The notes: generated from the sequence alone by a model not told the origin. Numbered from the stretch's first letter, positions 9,257 through 18,479 are shown. The stretch is DNA of 64,000 nt from Metabacillus rhizolycopersici (GCF_020075705.1 NZ_JAIQUM010000001.1:162390-226389); one strand, 5' to 3'. Numbers and translations: made by a program.

Positions 9257-9317
9257 GAGTGAAACCTCCAAAGATTTTTTAATATGTTACTTACATTTAG
9301 TAAATAAGAATCCACAT

Positions 9318-9323
9318 ATTATA
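9318..9323 (-). promoter_or_regulatory. -10 element of the csp promoter
   Basis: TATAAT on the minus strand, with a weak -35 (TTCACT) 18 bp upstream. It sits 62 bp before the start codon. Confidence 0.5.
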
Positions 9324-9413
9324 GAGAATATCTAAGTATGGAGTGAATAATCTTTATAATACGTGAATTACTTAGCTCCATATTTATTAATAAAAAATAA
9401 AGTGAAACTCCCC

Positions 9414-9445
9414 ATCAGTAGAGAGATTCTCTATCCCCTACTGAT
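9414..9445. other. nested inverted repeat upstream of csp
   Basis: ATCAGTAG (9414-9421) pairs with CTACTGAT (9438-9445). Between them AGAGATTCTCT is itself palindromic. No T run follows on either strand, so a terminator is unlikely. It lies 90 bp upstream of the csp -10 element; role unknown. Confidence 0.6.
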
Positions 9446-10014
9446 AGATAGCGAGAGTCACCACAGCTTTCACATTCAGTTATCCCCGAGCCTTCTCTTC
9501 TTAATATTTACAAAGAGCTAGTAGCTAGGGTTTTACTACTTGTTCATGCATGATAAACTTCTTATCTATTTATTTTCCATTCATTCTATTATTGAAATTG
9601 CAAAAACTCAAAACAACGAAAGCCCTACCTCTCTTTCGTCCTTACGGCTCCTAGTCCGTGCCAGTGTGAATTGATTTAACGTGTCTGTGATTTTATTTAA
9701 GACCTTTTTCAGGTCACATCCAGAAAACATTTCATTCACATTACACTATAATTAGTGAAGTCGTTAATAAGCACTTTTATTATTATAGATTATTTGTCAT
9801 CAATTGTCAATTACAAACACATTTTTTGTAAAAACGTCACTAAATTCGCATTTACCATATTACCTTGGCTTCTTTTTCCACTCCCGAAAATTTCGGCATT
9901 TTCCTATTACTTGTTTCCCTACGAACATCTTCGCGAAATACTTTTTACTAATTTATGATTCTCTACTTGTAGAATTCAGTACACATGCGGCCCGTTAATA
10001 GGACCGCAACGTGA
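9446..10014. other. gene-free region between csp and moaD
   Basis: Two short overlapping plus-strand frames (9755-9998) lack ribosome binding sites and are not accepted as genes. Locally GC-richer patches near 9480-9500 and 9630-9670 look unlike the AT-rich flanks and may be remnants of something else. A stem near 9985-10008 (TGCGGTCC/GGGCCGCA) could weakly terminate the molybdopterin operon. Confidence 0.45.
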
Positions 10015-10248
10015 TTAACCTCCACTTACAGGTGGTATAAACGCTACAACATCACCCGGTTGAACAAGATCCCCCTCAAGTGCATATTCTTCATTTACCG
10101 CGATCATCACATGCTCCAATGATCCTAGCTCGTATTTGGTTGCAACTTCGTTCTTTAACTCTTTCACAGTAAGCGGTGAATGTTCAATTTCTATTATCTC
10201 TTTCCCTACCTTTTCTTGTAAGTGAGCAAATAATAATACTTTAATCAT
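10015..10248 (-). CDS. moaD: molybdopterin synthase sulfur carrier subunit MoaD
   Basis: Small subunit of molybdopterin synthase, 77 residues with a ubiquitin-like fold, ending in the essential Gly-Gly (PPVSGG). The C-terminal thiocarboxylate donates sulfur to precursor Z. ATG at 10248 is preferred: GGAG lies nine bases upstream, inside the end of moaE. The gene overlaps the moaE stop, so the two subunits are translationally coupled. Activation of MoaD needs an adenylyltransferase (MoeB), whose gene is absent from this operon. Confidence 0.93.
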   Translation of the reverse strand: MIKVLLFAHLQEKVGKEIIEIEHSPLTVKELKNEVATKYELGSLEHVMIAVNEEYALEGDLVQPGDVVAFIPPVSGG

Positions 10249-10714
10249 TCTCTTCAACTCCTAATGGTTTCCCTTCTGGATATGATGTTTTTTCCAGTTG
10301 ATCCCCAATCCACGATTCACCATCTTCCCATATTTCTTTTTTCCAGATTGGGACAATTTGTTTGATACGTTCAATCGCATATTCGTTCGCTTCATATGCA
10401 TCTTTCCGATGTGGCGTAGAAACTGCGATCACAACAGCTATTTCCGTGATTTCTAATTTACCGATCCGATGAGTGATGGCAACTTTTGCATCATTCCATT
10501 TTTCATTTATTTCATACCCTATCTGCTCTAGCATTTTCACAGCCATTTTTTCATATGCTTGATACTCCAGTAATAGGGTTCTCTTCCCATAGGTAAATTC
10601 TCTTACAGTCCCGATAAATGTCGTAACTGCACCCGCTTCATTGCGTATCACTTTATTCGTTATCTCTTCTATTGAAATAGGATCTTTTACTACCTCAAAC
10701 AAAGGTTTATTCAA
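10241..10714 (-). CDS. moaE: molybdopterin synthase catalytic subunit MoaE
   Basis: Large subunit of molybdopterin synthase, 157 residues. Visible conserved stretches are GAVTTFIGTVRE, HRIGKLEITEIAV and STPHRKDAYEA, followed by a region with the catalytic lysine (VPIWKKE). It converts precursor Z to molybdopterin with MoaD. The start is TTG at 10714 with TAGGTGA upstream; it overlaps the end of mobB by 8 bp. Fourth gene of the five-gene cofactor operon. Confidence 0.94.
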   Translation of the reverse strand: MNKPLFEVVKDPISIEEITNKVIRNEAGAVTTFIGTVREFTYGKRTLLLEYQAYEKMAVKMLEQIGYEINEKWNDAKVAITHRIGKLEITEIAVVIAVSTPHRKDAYEANEYAIERIKQIVPIWKKEIWEDGESWIGDQLEKTSYPEGKPLGVEEND

Positions 10715-11219
10715 TCATTTCACCTACTTTATTCGTTAATAACCATTCGATACATTCTTTTGTATGATAAAAAGTTTGAAAGCGTTCTGTGATCTCTTTT
10801 GGAAGTTGGAATCTTGCAATAACACAGCTAATATTCAAGAGATCATTCAGCAACAGTAAATCCGCTTGTGATGTTACTAGTACTACTTTTGGATATGCTG
10901 CCAATTTAAAGCCTTCGACGACAATAACGTCTAATTGGAATTGACTATACAATGTTACCATTTGTGAAAGTGATAGGGACAATTTTTCTGAAGTAAGCAC
11001 AAGTGAACCATTTCCCTCTACAAGAGTTACTTGCGCTCCCGCCTGGCGATGCTTCCCCGTATCCTTACGTTGATCATCCATTTTGATTGCCTCTAGATGC
11101 CCGTGATGTTTAATCGTACCTACCTTTAGTTTTTGTCTTACAGCTGCTTCAATATACTCAACAACAAAAGTGGTTTTCCCACTATTTTGATACCCTACTA
11201 CTTGAAGGATTCTGCCCAA
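10707..11219 (-). CDS. mobB: molybdopterin-guanine dinucleotide biosynthesis protein MobB
   Basis: A 170-residue P-loop GTP-binding protein with the Walker A motif GYQNSGKTT near the N-terminus. The family assists MobA in adding GMP to the molybdenum cofactor. The start is TTG at 11219, inside the last codons of moeA (overlap 22 bp), with GGAAGTGA upstream. Its 3' end overlaps moaE by 8 bp. The tight overlaps indicate a single polycistronic message. Confidence 0.92.
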   Translation of the reverse strand: MGRILQVVGYQNSGKTTFVVEYIEAAVRQKLKVGTIKHHGHLEAIKMDDQRKDTGKHRQAGAQVTLVEGNGSLVLTSEKLSLSLSQMVTLYSQFQLDVIVVEGFKLAAYPKVVLVTSQADLLLLNDLLNISCVIARFQLPKEITERFQTFYHTKECIEWLLTNKVGEMIE

Positions 11220-12478
11220 GATATTTCACTTCCAATTTGTTCCTCAACTAACAATACATCTACTTGATCACCTGTTTGAAATCCTCTCGTCCCCCCCGGC
11301 AAAACAATAAATGCATTTGACTCTGCTAGTGATGTAACGACATTTGATTTATCTAAGCCAACGGGCGACGCTATTAACTCTCCTTTCGCAAACGAGAGCT
11401 TCCCTCTGACAAATCGCGTAAAAGGATTCGCTTTTAAGAAATCCTTCCCTAAATTAGCTGTTACTTTCCGAAGATGAGGCTTTTCAGAAGATAAATAGGA
11501 TCGAACGATCGGCCTTACAAATAATTCAAATCCAACATAGCAGGCAGACGGATTACCAGAAAGACCGAATAATAATTTCCCATTATATTCAGCAACTGTT
11601 GTCACACTCCCAGGTCTCATCGCCACTTTATTAAATAAAACATTTGCACCTAAACGCTTATAAATCTCTGGTAAATAATCATAGTCGCCAACGGAAACAC
11701 CCCCAGTCGTAATCAGAAAATCAACGTTAGATAGCGCATTTTTAATCGCTTCATAGCATTCATCAATATCGTCCATTAGCTTACCTAAATAAATTGGTTC
11801 TGCTCCACTTCGTCTCGTTTGCGCTTCAATCATAAATGAATTACTATTTCTTATTTTTCCAGGTACAAGCTGTTCACCTACATCAAGAAGCTCACTACCA
11901 GTCGCAATGATTCCTATAGTAGGCTTTTTTATAACTGTCACGGTTGCATATCCAAATGTAGCAAGAAGCGCGATCGTACCTGGAGTGATATAGGCACCCT
12001 TTTTAACGAGCGTACTTCCTTGCGGGGTGTCTTCCCCTTCAAATGAAATATTATCTCCGCTATTGAAGGGCCTTTTTATTGACATAAACACTTTTTCTTC
12101 CTTCTCAAACACTTTCGTTAATTCTAGCATCACAACTGCATCGCAGCCGTTAGGTAGTTGTGCACCAGTCATAATTCTAATTGCTTGCATTTCTCCTAGT
12201 ACAAACTCACTGACACTACCTGCACCGATTTCATCAATGACTTCAAATTCGACTGGTTGATCAGTACTCGCAAGCTTCGAATCGATTGAACGGATTGCAA
12301 ACCCATCATATGGCGAGCGATCAAATGGAGGTACAGGGTGGTCTGCGATTAAATCTTCTGCTAAAAACCTTCCATAACTTTCTCGCAAAGAAACTTGTTC
12401 CTTTTCACCTAGTACCGAATATCTCATCACTCTTTCAATTGCTTCCTTTACGGCTAATGGCCTTCTTCTCTCTACCAT
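11198..12478 (-). CDS. moeA: molybdopterin molybdenumtransferase MoeA
   Basis: A protein of 426 residues that inserts molybdate into molybdopterin. Recognisable elements are PPFDRSPYDGFAI near the N-terminus, RIMTGAQLPNGCDAVV, the MPT-binding-fold motif TTGGVSVGDYDY, and LFGLSGNPSACYVGFE. ATG at 12478 is chosen over GTG at 12487: CGGAG, overlapping the mobA stop, lies eight bases before it. In B. subtilis moeB sits between mobA and moeA; here the two are only 5 bp apart, so moeB has been lost or moved. Confidence 0.95.
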   Translation of the reverse strand: MVERRRPLAVKEAIERVMRYSVLGEKEQVSLRESYGRFLAEDLIADHPVPPFDRSPYDGFAIRSIDSKLASTDQPVEFEVIDEIGAGSVSEFVLGEMQAIRIMTGAQLPNGCDAVVMLELTKVFEKEEKVFMSIKRPFNSGDNISFEGEDTPQGSTLVKKGAYITPGTIALLATFGYATVTVIKKPTIGIIATGSELLDVGEQLVPGKIRNSNSFMIEAQTRRSGAEPIYLGKLMDDIDECYEAIKNALSNVDFLITTGGVSVGDYDYLPEIYKRLGANVLFNKVAMRPGSVTTVAEYNGKLLFGLSGNPSACYVGFELFVRPIVRSYLSSEKPHLRKVTANLGKDFLKANPFTRFVRGKLSFAKGELIASPVGLDKSNVVTSLAESNAFIVLPGGTRGFQTGDQVDVLLVEEQIGSEISWAESFK

Positions 12479-12483
12479 CAAAT

Positions 12484-13107
12484 TCACTCCGGTCTGTTAT
12501 AAGATTCTGATATTTTACCATTAGAAAGTAGCTTTGTGTAATCTTCTTGTGAATTTATGTTACTAAAAACCTTCGCATCTACAGCCAGCTCTTGTTCAGA
12601 AGCATAGATGACGTCTATTTTTTTAAGGAATGACATCATTTTATACTCATGTTTCAACAGTTGCTTTTCAAGCTTTGCAAAAATAGATTGGTGATATACC
12701 CCAATCAACGGATGGTGCTTTCCATTAACCCTCGGGATAATCGCCGTTACACTAGAGCTTCTCATATCTAGCAAACTATGCAAGGTGCGTTTAGAGATGA
12801 ACGGGATGTCACATGAAACGACGACATACCATTCTGCCTCGATATTTTTCATCGCCGTATAAATTCCAGCTAACGGCCCTTTCCCTTTTACTTTTTCATC
12901 ATCAACTAGCACCTGACACGACGCCATTTCTTTAAATTGATCTATCAAGTCCTGATGACTGATAATCACTTGCTGGTTGGATACTTCTTTTAGAGCAAAA
13001 TAGGAATGTTCCCAAAAGAATCGACCTTTAAATTTTGCGAATGCTTTCTTTCCACCGAACCGTCTAGATTCACCACCCGCTAATAACACACCGACTGTTT
13101 CATGCAA
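12484..13107 (-). CDS. mobA: molybdenum cofactor guanylyltransferase MobA
   Basis: Transfers GMP from GTP to molybdopterin to give the dinucleotide cofactor of DMSO-reductase-type enzymes. The nucleotide-binding signature LLAGGESRRFGGKKA is at the N-terminus, with VSCDIPF near residue 98. The frame opens at GTG 13119; a TTG at 13107 has GAGGGAG 11 bases upstream and is the more plausible start, but either is possible. First gene of the mobA-moeA-mobB-moaE-moaD operon. Its presence implies at least one guanylylated molybdoenzyme elsewhere in the genome. Confidence 0.92.
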   Translation of the reverse strand: MHETVGVLLAGGESRRFGGKKAFAKFKGRFFWEHSYFALKEVSNQQVIISHQDLIDQFKEMASCQVLVDDEKVKGKGPLAGIYTAMKNIEAEWYVVVSCDIPFISKRTLHSLLDMRSSSVTAIIPRVNGKHHPLIGVYHQSIFAKLEKQLLKHEYKMMSFLKKIDVIYASEQELAVDAKVFSNINSQEDYTKLLSNGKISESYNRPE

Positions 13108-13183
13108 AATTCTGTACACTCCCTCACCTATTAATTTTCAATTTAACAACCATAAAGCGAGATTTCCCTTAATCTTCACGTGC

Positions 13184-13224
13184 AAAAAAAGTCAGTTACC
13201 ACAAGATGGGTAACCGACTTCTTT
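13184..13224 (-). terminator. terminator of ykuV
   Basis: Stem AAGTCGGTTACC / GGTAACTGACTT (one G-T style mismatch) with A/T runs, between the ykuV stop and the mobA promoter region. Confidence 0.85.
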
Positions 13225-13235
13225 TCGAACATTAC

Positions 13236-13691
13236 TTATTCTGCATTTTCATTTTCTGCTAGAACACGATTCACACGCTTCTCTAGCATTTTCATTCCGC
13301 TTCCACCTGCTTGGAAGTGACGAAGCTTGCCTTCTTTATCAAAAACATAGTATGCAGGAACATATTGGTTTTCTAATTTCTCAGTGAATTTATGTTCACT
13401 ATCAACAAAGATTGGTTGGTTAATATCGTGTTCTGCTGCAACTTTTTTAATTTCTTCAATGTTCAAATCGTCTTCTGAACGAGGCATATGAACAGCAACA
13501 ACATTTAATTTATCTTTATATTGATCACGAAATTCATTTACTTGTGGCATTGCTTCTTTACATAAATGACAGCTTATAGACCAGAAATGAATTAGTGTTG
13601 GCTTCTCGCCAATTAATTGATCTTTTGTAACTTCGCCATTTAACCATTCCGTTGCACCAGTTAATTCTGGCATTGGCTCACGTAATTTCAT
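13236..13691 (-). CDS. ykuV: thiol-disulfide oxidoreductase YkuV
   Basis: A 151-residue thioredoxin-fold protein of the TlpA/redoxin type. The active-site motif SCHLC (CXXC) follows FWSI near residue 37, and the cis-proline region reads YVPAYYVFD. No signal peptide or lipobox is visible, so it acts in the cytoplasm. It closely resembles B. subtilis YkuV from memory (shared stretches such as GEKPTLIHFW and GGSGMKMLEKR). It lies downstream of the peroxiredoxin ykuU, as in B. subtilis, but with 300 bp and a terminator between them, so here it has its own transcript. Confidence 0.93.
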   Translation of the reverse strand: MKLREPMPELTGATEWLNGEVTKDQLIGEKPTLIHFWSISCHLCKEAMPQVNEFRDQYKDKLNVVAVHMPRSEDDLNIEEIKKVAAEHDINQPIFVDSEHKFTEKLENQYVPAYYVFDKEGKLRHFQAGGSGMKMLEKRVNRVLAENENAE

Positions 13692-13720
13692 TATTTTCCC
13701 CTCCGTAAATAAAAATGTAC

Positions 13721-13819
13721 CAGCGCCTTATTCAACTCAAACAATTAAGACACTCATGAAATAAAAATGTTTTTATCTTCATTTCATGAATGTCTAGACC
13801 CCAGTAGGTTTAGGCACCA
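13721..13819 (-). repeat. family A repeat, strongly diverged copy 3
   Basis: Between ykuV and ykuU. Retains CAGCGCCTTATTCA, the inner stem GACACTCATGAAAT / ATTTCATGAATGTC and TAGACCCCAGTAGG, but the outer GCGCAAGCG arms are largely lost. Confidence 0.6.
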
Positions 13820-13931
13820 GAGATCGACACAACAAGTTATTCTTTAAGGTATGAAAAGCGAAGGCTTAATTTTATCCCGCAGATCAAAATTAGACGCTTA
13901 TCACAGCTTATAAGACTATCACTTTCTTGTT

Positions 13932-13971
13932 AAAAAAGGGCTGACATTATTCCATCGTCAGCCTCTTTTTC
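13932..13971 (-). terminator. terminator of ykuU
   Basis: Minus-strand stem GAGGCTGAC / GTCAGCCC followed by TTTTTT, 20 bp after the ykuU stop. Confidence 0.9.
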
Positions 13972-13990
13972 AACCTTGCCTATTTACAGC

Positions 13991-14533
13991 TTATAGAGTA
14001 GCTTGACCTGGCTTCCAGTTTGCTGGGCAAAGTCCACCAGTTTGAAGCGCTTGAAGCACACGTAGTGTTTCGTCTACGTCACGTCCGATGTTGTTGTGGT
14101 TAACTACAGAGTATTGTAGTTCACCTTCTGGGTTAATGATGAATAATCCACGAAGAGCAATACCTTCTTCTTCGATTAACACACCATATTCACGTGAAAC
14201 AACATGGTTAGTATCAGCAGCTAGAGTATATTTTAAATCCCCTAAGCCATTGTTTTTACGATCAGTATTAATCCATGCTAAATGAGTGTGGATTGTATCA
14301 GTAGAAACACCGATTACTTCTGCATCTAAATCTTCAAATTCGTCGAAACGATCGCTCATTGCAGTGATTTCTGTTGGACAAACAAATGTGAAATCCATTG
14401 GATAGAAGAAAAGAACTGTCCATTTGTCGTTTTTCATATTCTCTTCTAAGCTTACTTTACCAAATTCTTTGTTTGCTAATACTGCCTCCATTTCAAATCG
14501 TGGAGCTTGTTTTCCTACCATACGTTCTGCCAT
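13991..14533 (-). CDS. ykuU: 2-Cys peroxiredoxin YkuU (AhpC/TSA family)
   Basis: A 180-residue typical 2-Cys peroxiredoxin that reduces peroxides. The peroxidatic cysteine is in FYPMDFTFVCPTE and the resolving cysteine in GGLCPANWKPG near the C-terminus. The frame extends upstream, but ATG at 14533 is the start: GGAGGG lies eight bases before it and the protein then begins MAERMVGKQAP, as in B. subtilis YkuU. YkuV, encoded downstream, is a plausible electron donor; this is inference. A strong sigma-A promoter with an overlapping inverted repeat lies about 100 bp upstream. Confidence 0.95.
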   Translation of the reverse strand: MAERMVGKQAPRFEMEAVLANKEFGKVSLEENMKNDKWTVLFFYPMDFTFVCPTEITAMSDRFDEFEDLDAEVIGVSTDTIHTHLAWINTDRKNNGLGDLKYTLAADTNHVVSREYGVLIEEEGIALRGLFIINPEGELQYSVVNHNNIGRDVDETLRVLQALQTGGLCPANWKPGQATL

Positions 14534-14615
14534 TATGTAATCCCTCCAAAAATAGTTTGCCAATTTATTTGGCTTTTTTAATTGAGAATAAAAAAACAAT
14601 CTTCTCAATTAATAA

Positions 14616-14665
14616 CTTGTCCTCTATACAGTGTTTATTATAGGACAAGCTTCCTTTTTAGTCAA
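14616..14665 (-). promoter_or_regulatory. ykuU promoter with overlapping operator-like inverted repeat
   Basis: Minus strand TTGACT (14660-14665), 17 bp spacer, TATAAT (14637-14642). The imperfect palindrome CTTGTCCTATA ... TATAGAGGACAAG (14616-14649) covers the -10 and start region. A second stem, TTAATTGAGAA/TTCTCAATTAA, lies in the leader at 14578-14612. Confidence 0.65.
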
Positions 14666-15039
14666 TATTAGATAATAATAATTTTAAGATAGATATATTT
14701 ACTATCTACTTAACAATTTCATTATCCCCTAATCGCAAAGTAAAATTCAACTTTTTTGCCTTTGTACCCCTTTTAGAAACTCCACTTTTTATCCTTACAC
14801 TTATCTATAAAAAACCGTATACGATCGTCATTTACGCACGGAAATACTACTTACTTTATCCAACTTTCTCTTTATTTATCGCTTTGTTTTCGTACTTTTT
14901 TGACGACTTTAGCTAAACTTCTTCATTTTTCAACAATTTCTGTTTAACATAATAGGGAATGAACTATTCTTTCTTTCCAAAACGATGTGTTAATTCTAAA
15001 AAGGATGAAAGAACTTTACTATGAAAGGATGTTGTTTGA
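14666..15039. other. intergenic region upstream of ykuT
   Basis: AT-rich, no gene seen. GAAAGGATG, with AAAGGAT about 12-16 bases before the ykuT ATG, ends the region. Confidence 0.5.
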
Positions 15040-15876
15040 ATGGATTTTTTTCAAAACGTAGATTGGTCATCAATTCTAAAAGATACGGGAATTATTCTTT
15101 TGAAGCTCATCGGAATTATCGCTGCTTTCTTGATTGTCAAAGCAATCGGTCGTAGAGTCATAAAGAAGATGTTTCAACGTTTACAAGCACGTCATAGTAT
15201 ATCAACTGGTCGAGCATTAACACTACAAAGCCTATCATTAAACGTTTTATCCTATACGCTCATTTTCATATTCATTGTGATGGTATTTGAAGTATTTGGT
15301 TATAATGCTACGGCTTTATTAGCAGGTGCAGGAGTTGTTGGGCTTGCAATTGGTTTTGGCGCACAAGGATTAGTGAGTGATGTTGTAACTGGTTTTTTCC
15401 TTCTCTTAGAAAAACAAATCGATGTAGAGGATTATGTTACAATTGCAGGATTTGAAGGAATCGTTGAACAAGTCGGTCTTCGTACGACACAGATTAGAGG
15501 ATTCGATGGCACTCTCCATTATTTACCCAATAGACAAATTATCAATGTGAGTAATCATTCCCGAGGAAATATGCGGGCCCTTGTTGATATCGGGATTTCA
15601 TATGATGACGATATTGATCAGACAATTGCAATTTTACAAGAGGTTTGTGAACGGATTGCTGCTGAAGATGTTAGCATCGTTGATGGTCCAAATGTACTTG
15701 GTGTACAAGCACTCGGTGCATCAGATATCATCATTCGTATAATCGCAAAAACAGAGAACGGTCAGCAATCGGCAGTTGAACGAAAGCTTCGTAAAACAAT
15801 AAAGGAACAGTTAGAGGCTAATCGGATTGAAGTACCGTTCCCTCATCAAGTATCAATTGAAAAAAAGAGTAACTAG
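15040..15876 (+). CDS. ykuT: small-conductance mechanosensitive channel YkuT (MscS family)
   Basis: A 278-residue MscS-type channel. Two or three N-terminal membrane segments (about residues 15-35, 65-85 and 90-110) are followed by the pore-lining helix [20 protein letters not shown], rich in Gly and Ala, and a cytoplasmic beta domain ([20 protein letters not shown]). It releases solutes on hypo-osmotic shock. The position between ykuU and ykuS and the length match B. subtilis YkuT. It is the only plus-strand gene in its neighbourhood and shares a bidirectional terminator with ykuS. Confidence 0.93.
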   Translation: MDFFQNVDWSSILKDTGIILLKLIGIIAAFLIVKAIGRRVIKKMFQRLQARHSISTGRALTLQSLSLNVLSYTLIFIFIVMVFEVFGYNATALLAGAGVVGLAIGFGAQGLVSDVVTGFFLLLEKQIDVEDYVTIAGFEGIVEQVGLRTTQIRGFDGTLHYLPNRQIINVSNHSRGNMRALVDIGISYDDDIDQTIAILQEVCERIAAEDVSIVDGPNVLGVQALGASDIIIRIIAKTENGQQSAVERKLRKTIKEQLEANRIEVPFPHQVSIEKKSN

Positions 15877-15955
15877 AATCATTTTACATGGAGCAAAACC
15901 CTTGAGTGGTTAGTTCATATTTCACCGATGCCTAATCTAATGCTTTCTATCTGCT

Positions 15956-15998
15956 AAAAAAGGAAAGAACACAATTTTAGGTGCTCTTTCCTTTTTTA
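15956..15998. terminator. bidirectional terminator between ykuT and ykuS
   Basis: AAAAAAGGAAAGA pairs with TCTTTCCTTTTTT around a loop of about 15 bases; A and T runs on both sides. Confidence 0.85.
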
Positions 15999-16000
15999 TC

Positions 16001-16246
16001 TTATCGATTTATTTTGCTTTCAACTTGCTGGCAAATTTCATCAGCTGTTAAACCACTTGCTTGAACAACAGACCCAGCTGTCACCGCATTGCTTATCCCC
16101 ATTACATTTGCATCCTGACCTGTAATCACACAACAATCACAGCCTTGTGCATCACTTTCGTTTTTTAATTGGACAACATCATAGCCTTTTTGTTGTAAAG
16201 CAGCAGTTACATCTGATAATGAATCTTCCACACCAATTTTTGGCAT
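16001..16246 (-). CDS. ykuS: UPF0180 family protein YkuS
   Basis: An 81-residue protein of the UPF0180 family, function unknown. It starts [13 protein letters not shown] and carries [14 protein letters not shown], matching B. subtilis YkuS from memory. A cysteine pair in GCDCCVI might bind metal, which is only a guess. GGAGGTG precedes the ATG. Lies between ykuT and dapL as in B. subtilis. Confidence 0.9.
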   Translation of the reverse strand: MPKIGVEDSLSDVTAALQQKGYDVVQLKNESDAQGCDCCVITGQDANVMGISNAVTAGSVVQASGLTADEICQQVESKINR

Positions 16247-16300
16247 TGTTTATCCACCTCCTACAAGTATTGTGTACAGAGATGGGTAAAATATACATTT

Positions 16301-16473
16301 TTATGTTATAGCGAAACTATAAAATTCTTGTACTATGGCTAAGCGCACGACATCCAGCGCAAGCGTCCGGCCCCTCTATGGTCTACAGACGATCAGGAAT
16401 TGAAGGTAAAACACCTTCTATTCCTGATCGTCTTACGCTATGCCTGAGGCTGATCAAGGCGCTTCCGCTTTTG
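16301..16473 (-). repeat. family A repeat, copy 4, with degenerate 3' extension
   Basis: Minus-strand orientation: AAAAGCGGAAGCGCC, arms AAGACGATCAGGAAT / ATTCCTGATCGTCT, GGGGCCGGACGCTTGCGCTGGATGTCG as flank, then an extension where the DnaA-box position reads TTAGCCATA (two differences from TTATCCACA). Abuts the dapL stop codon. Confidence 0.85.
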
Positions 16474-17604
16474 TTATTCCTGATTTGCCTTAAACGTAAT
16501 ATACTTACTCATCAGCTCAACTGCTACGCTAATCGCCTCTTCATTAGGTGTAAGCTTTGCATGATGCAACCCGTATGGAGAATCAACTCCAAGCCAAAAC
16601 ATAAAGCCTGGAATTTGATCAATCATATAACCAAAGTCTTCTCCCGTCATTGCTTCCGTTGCTTCTTGGACAGTGAAATCTGAGTTAGCTGAAATAAACT
16701 CCATAAATTCAGTTGTTAACTTTTCATCATTATAAACTTGATGATACATTGAACCATAATCAATAGTTGCTTTACATGTGTATCCTATTTCCACACCTTT
16801 TACAAGAGCTTCAATTCGCTCTTTCACCTTATCCATCGATTCAACAGAAAGCGTGCGAATTGTGCCTTCAAGTCTAGCATTTTCAGCGATAATATTCTGA
16901 ACAGTACCGCTTGTGATTTTCCCGATTGTAATAACAGCACTATCAAGCGGATCTACATTTCTCGCAACAACCGTTTGAAGCTGCGTTACAAGCGAACATG
17001 CGGCAACAACCATATCATTTGTAGTGTGGGGATAGGCAGCATGTCCACCCTTACCTTTCAAATCTATAAACAATTCAGATGTATTCGCAAAAAGGAGCCC
17101 TGACTTAGTGGAAATTGTTCCAACTGGAAGCTCTGGTGCAATATGTAACGCTGTAATAATATCCGGTCGCCATTCTTTTGCAATGTTACTATTTAACATC
17201 GGTTCAGCACCACCCGGTCCTTCTTCAGCTGGCTGAAATAAAAACAAAACATGATCCGCAATTGGATTTTCCACAAAATGCGAAAGAATCCCTAGCGCAA
17301 TTGTCATATGAAAATCATGGCCACACGCATGCATATAGCCAATATGTTCTGATTCGAAATCATAATCCGTTTCTTCAAGAATTGGTAATCCATCAATATC
17401 CGCACGATAGCCAATCGTTTTTGTAGGATTTGTCCCTTTCACTAAAACAAAAATCCCTGTTTCCCACATTTTCACTTCGATTCGATCTTTCGGGTACTGA
17501 CTAATTACGGTCAATAAATACGCTTGAGTTTTAAATTCTTGGAATCCAATCTCTGGAATTCGATGAAGATCCCGACGAATTTCCACTAGTTTTTCTCTAT
17601 CCAA
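16474..17604 (-). CDS. dapL: N-acetyldiaminopimelate deacetylase DapL (YkuR)
   Basis: An M20-family metallohydrolase of 376 residues that removes acetyl from N-acetyl-LL-diaminopimelate in the acetylase branch of lysine and peptidoglycan precursor synthesis. Metal-binding motifs are [10 protein letters not shown] near residue 95 and [11 protein letters not shown] near residue 130. The start is TTG at 17604 after GGTAGGTG. It follows dapH, the preceding acetyltransferase, as in B. subtilis ykuQR. A hairpin stands in the 140 bp between them. The function is assigned over other M20 members because of the dapH neighbour. Confidence 0.93.
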   Translation of the reverse strand: MDREKLVEIRRDLHRIPEIGFQEFKTQAYLLTVISQYPKDRIEVKMWETGIFVLVKGTNPTKTIGYRADIDGLPILEETDYDFESEHIGYMHACGHDFHMTIALGILSHFVENPIADHVLFLFQPAEEGPGGAEPMLNSNIAKEWRPDIITALHIAPELPVGTISTKSGLLFANTSELFIDLKGKGGHAAYPHTTNDMVVAACSLVTQLQTVVARNVDPLDSAVITIGKITSGTVQNIIAENARLEGTIRTLSVESMDKVKERIEALVKGVEIGYTCKATIDYGSMYHQVYNDEKLTTEFMEFISANSDFTVQEATEAMTGEDFGYMIDQIPGFMFWLGVDSPYGLHHAKLTPNEEAISVAVELMSKYITFKANQE

Positions 17605-17623
17605 CTTACAACACCTACCTATA

Positions 17624-17656
17624 CTTAAGGCGTGGATTTACATCCACGCCTTCTTT
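17624..17656 (-). terminator. intercistronic hairpin between dapH and dapL
   Basis: Stem AAGGCGTGGAT / ATCCACGCCTT with loop GTAA/TTAC. No clear T run follows on the minus strand, so it may be a partial terminator or an RNA processing/stability element rather than a full stop. Confidence 0.6.
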
Positions 17657-17745
17657 AATAATTTGTTCCGAAATCAAATCTCAAGGTCAATGGTACTAAA
17701 CATCTCTTCGTTTACTACTGATTGATTTCGAAACCACTTTTTTAC

Positions 17746-18456
17746 TTATAATTGTCTTAATTCTTGCTTAATTTCTGTTTTAGATTTTGTTTTTTCATCG
17801 ATATCTTTAATTTTGCGAGCTGGAGTACCAGCTACAACGGTATATGGTGCTACGTCATCGATAACAATGGCTCCTGCTGCTACAACTGCACCTTTACCAA
17901 CTCTCACACCTTCTAAAACTACTGCGTTTGCCCCGATCACAACGTCGTCTTCAATGATAACTGGTTGTGCAGAAGGCGGTTCGATAACACCTGCTAAGAC
18001 TGAACCAGCACCAATATGACAGTTTTTACCTACAGTTGCGCGCCCGCCCATAACAACGTTCATATCGATCATAGAGCCTTCACCGATGACACTACCAATG
18101 TTGATTGAAGCCCCCATCATAATCACTGCGTTATCTCCAATTTCAACTTGATCACGAATGATTGCCCCTGGCTCAATACGTGCTTTCACACCTTTAAGAT
18201 CAAGTAAAGGAATTGCAGAATTACGACGATCATTTTCAATTACATAATCTTCAATTTTATCTTTATTGTTCTCAATTGTTTCTTGAATTTCAGCCCATTC
18301 ACCAAACACTACACCAGTATTACCAGTTAAGAAAGTTTGTGCCGACTCTCCAAAATTAACACCTTCGAGATTTCCTTTTACATAAACCTTTACAGGTGTA
18401 GATTTTGTACTATTTTGTATAAATGAAATAATCTCATTTGCATCCATCATTTTCAT
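17746..18456 (-). CDS. dapH: tetrahydrodipicolinate N-acetyltransferase DapH (YkuQ)
   Basis: Acetylates 2,3,4,5-tetrahydrodipicolinate in diaminopimelate synthesis. It has 236 residues, the same length as I recall for B. subtilis DapH. The C-terminal two thirds form a left-handed beta helix made of hexapeptide repeats ([LIV]GxxxxI), for example around [20 protein letters not shown]. The N-terminal DapH domain begins [24 protein letters not shown] lies upstream of the ATG. First gene of the dapH-dapL pair. Confidence 0.95.
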   Translation of the reverse strand: MKMMDANEIISFIQNSTKSTPVKVYVKGNLEGVNFGESAQTFLTGNTGVVFGEWAEIQETIENNKDKIEDYVIENDRRNSAIPLLDLKGVKARIEPGAIIRDQVEIGDNAVIMMGASINIGSVIGEGSMIDMNVVMGGRATVGKNCHIGAGSVLAGVIEPPSAQPVIIEDDVVIGANAVVLEGVRVGKGAVVAAGAIVIDDVAPYTVVAGTPARKIKDIDEKTKSKTEIKQELRQL

Positions 18457-18479
18457 ATATATTTTTCCTCCTTAGACGA

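Noticed and set aside
9755..9998. Two overlapping plus-strand frames of 64-67 codons
   Set aside because: No ribosome binding site and AT-driven composition; not gene-like.
13721..13819. Attenuator between ykuU and ykuV
   Set aside because: The stem is better explained as a decayed family A repeat; a separate terminator for ykuU lies beside it.
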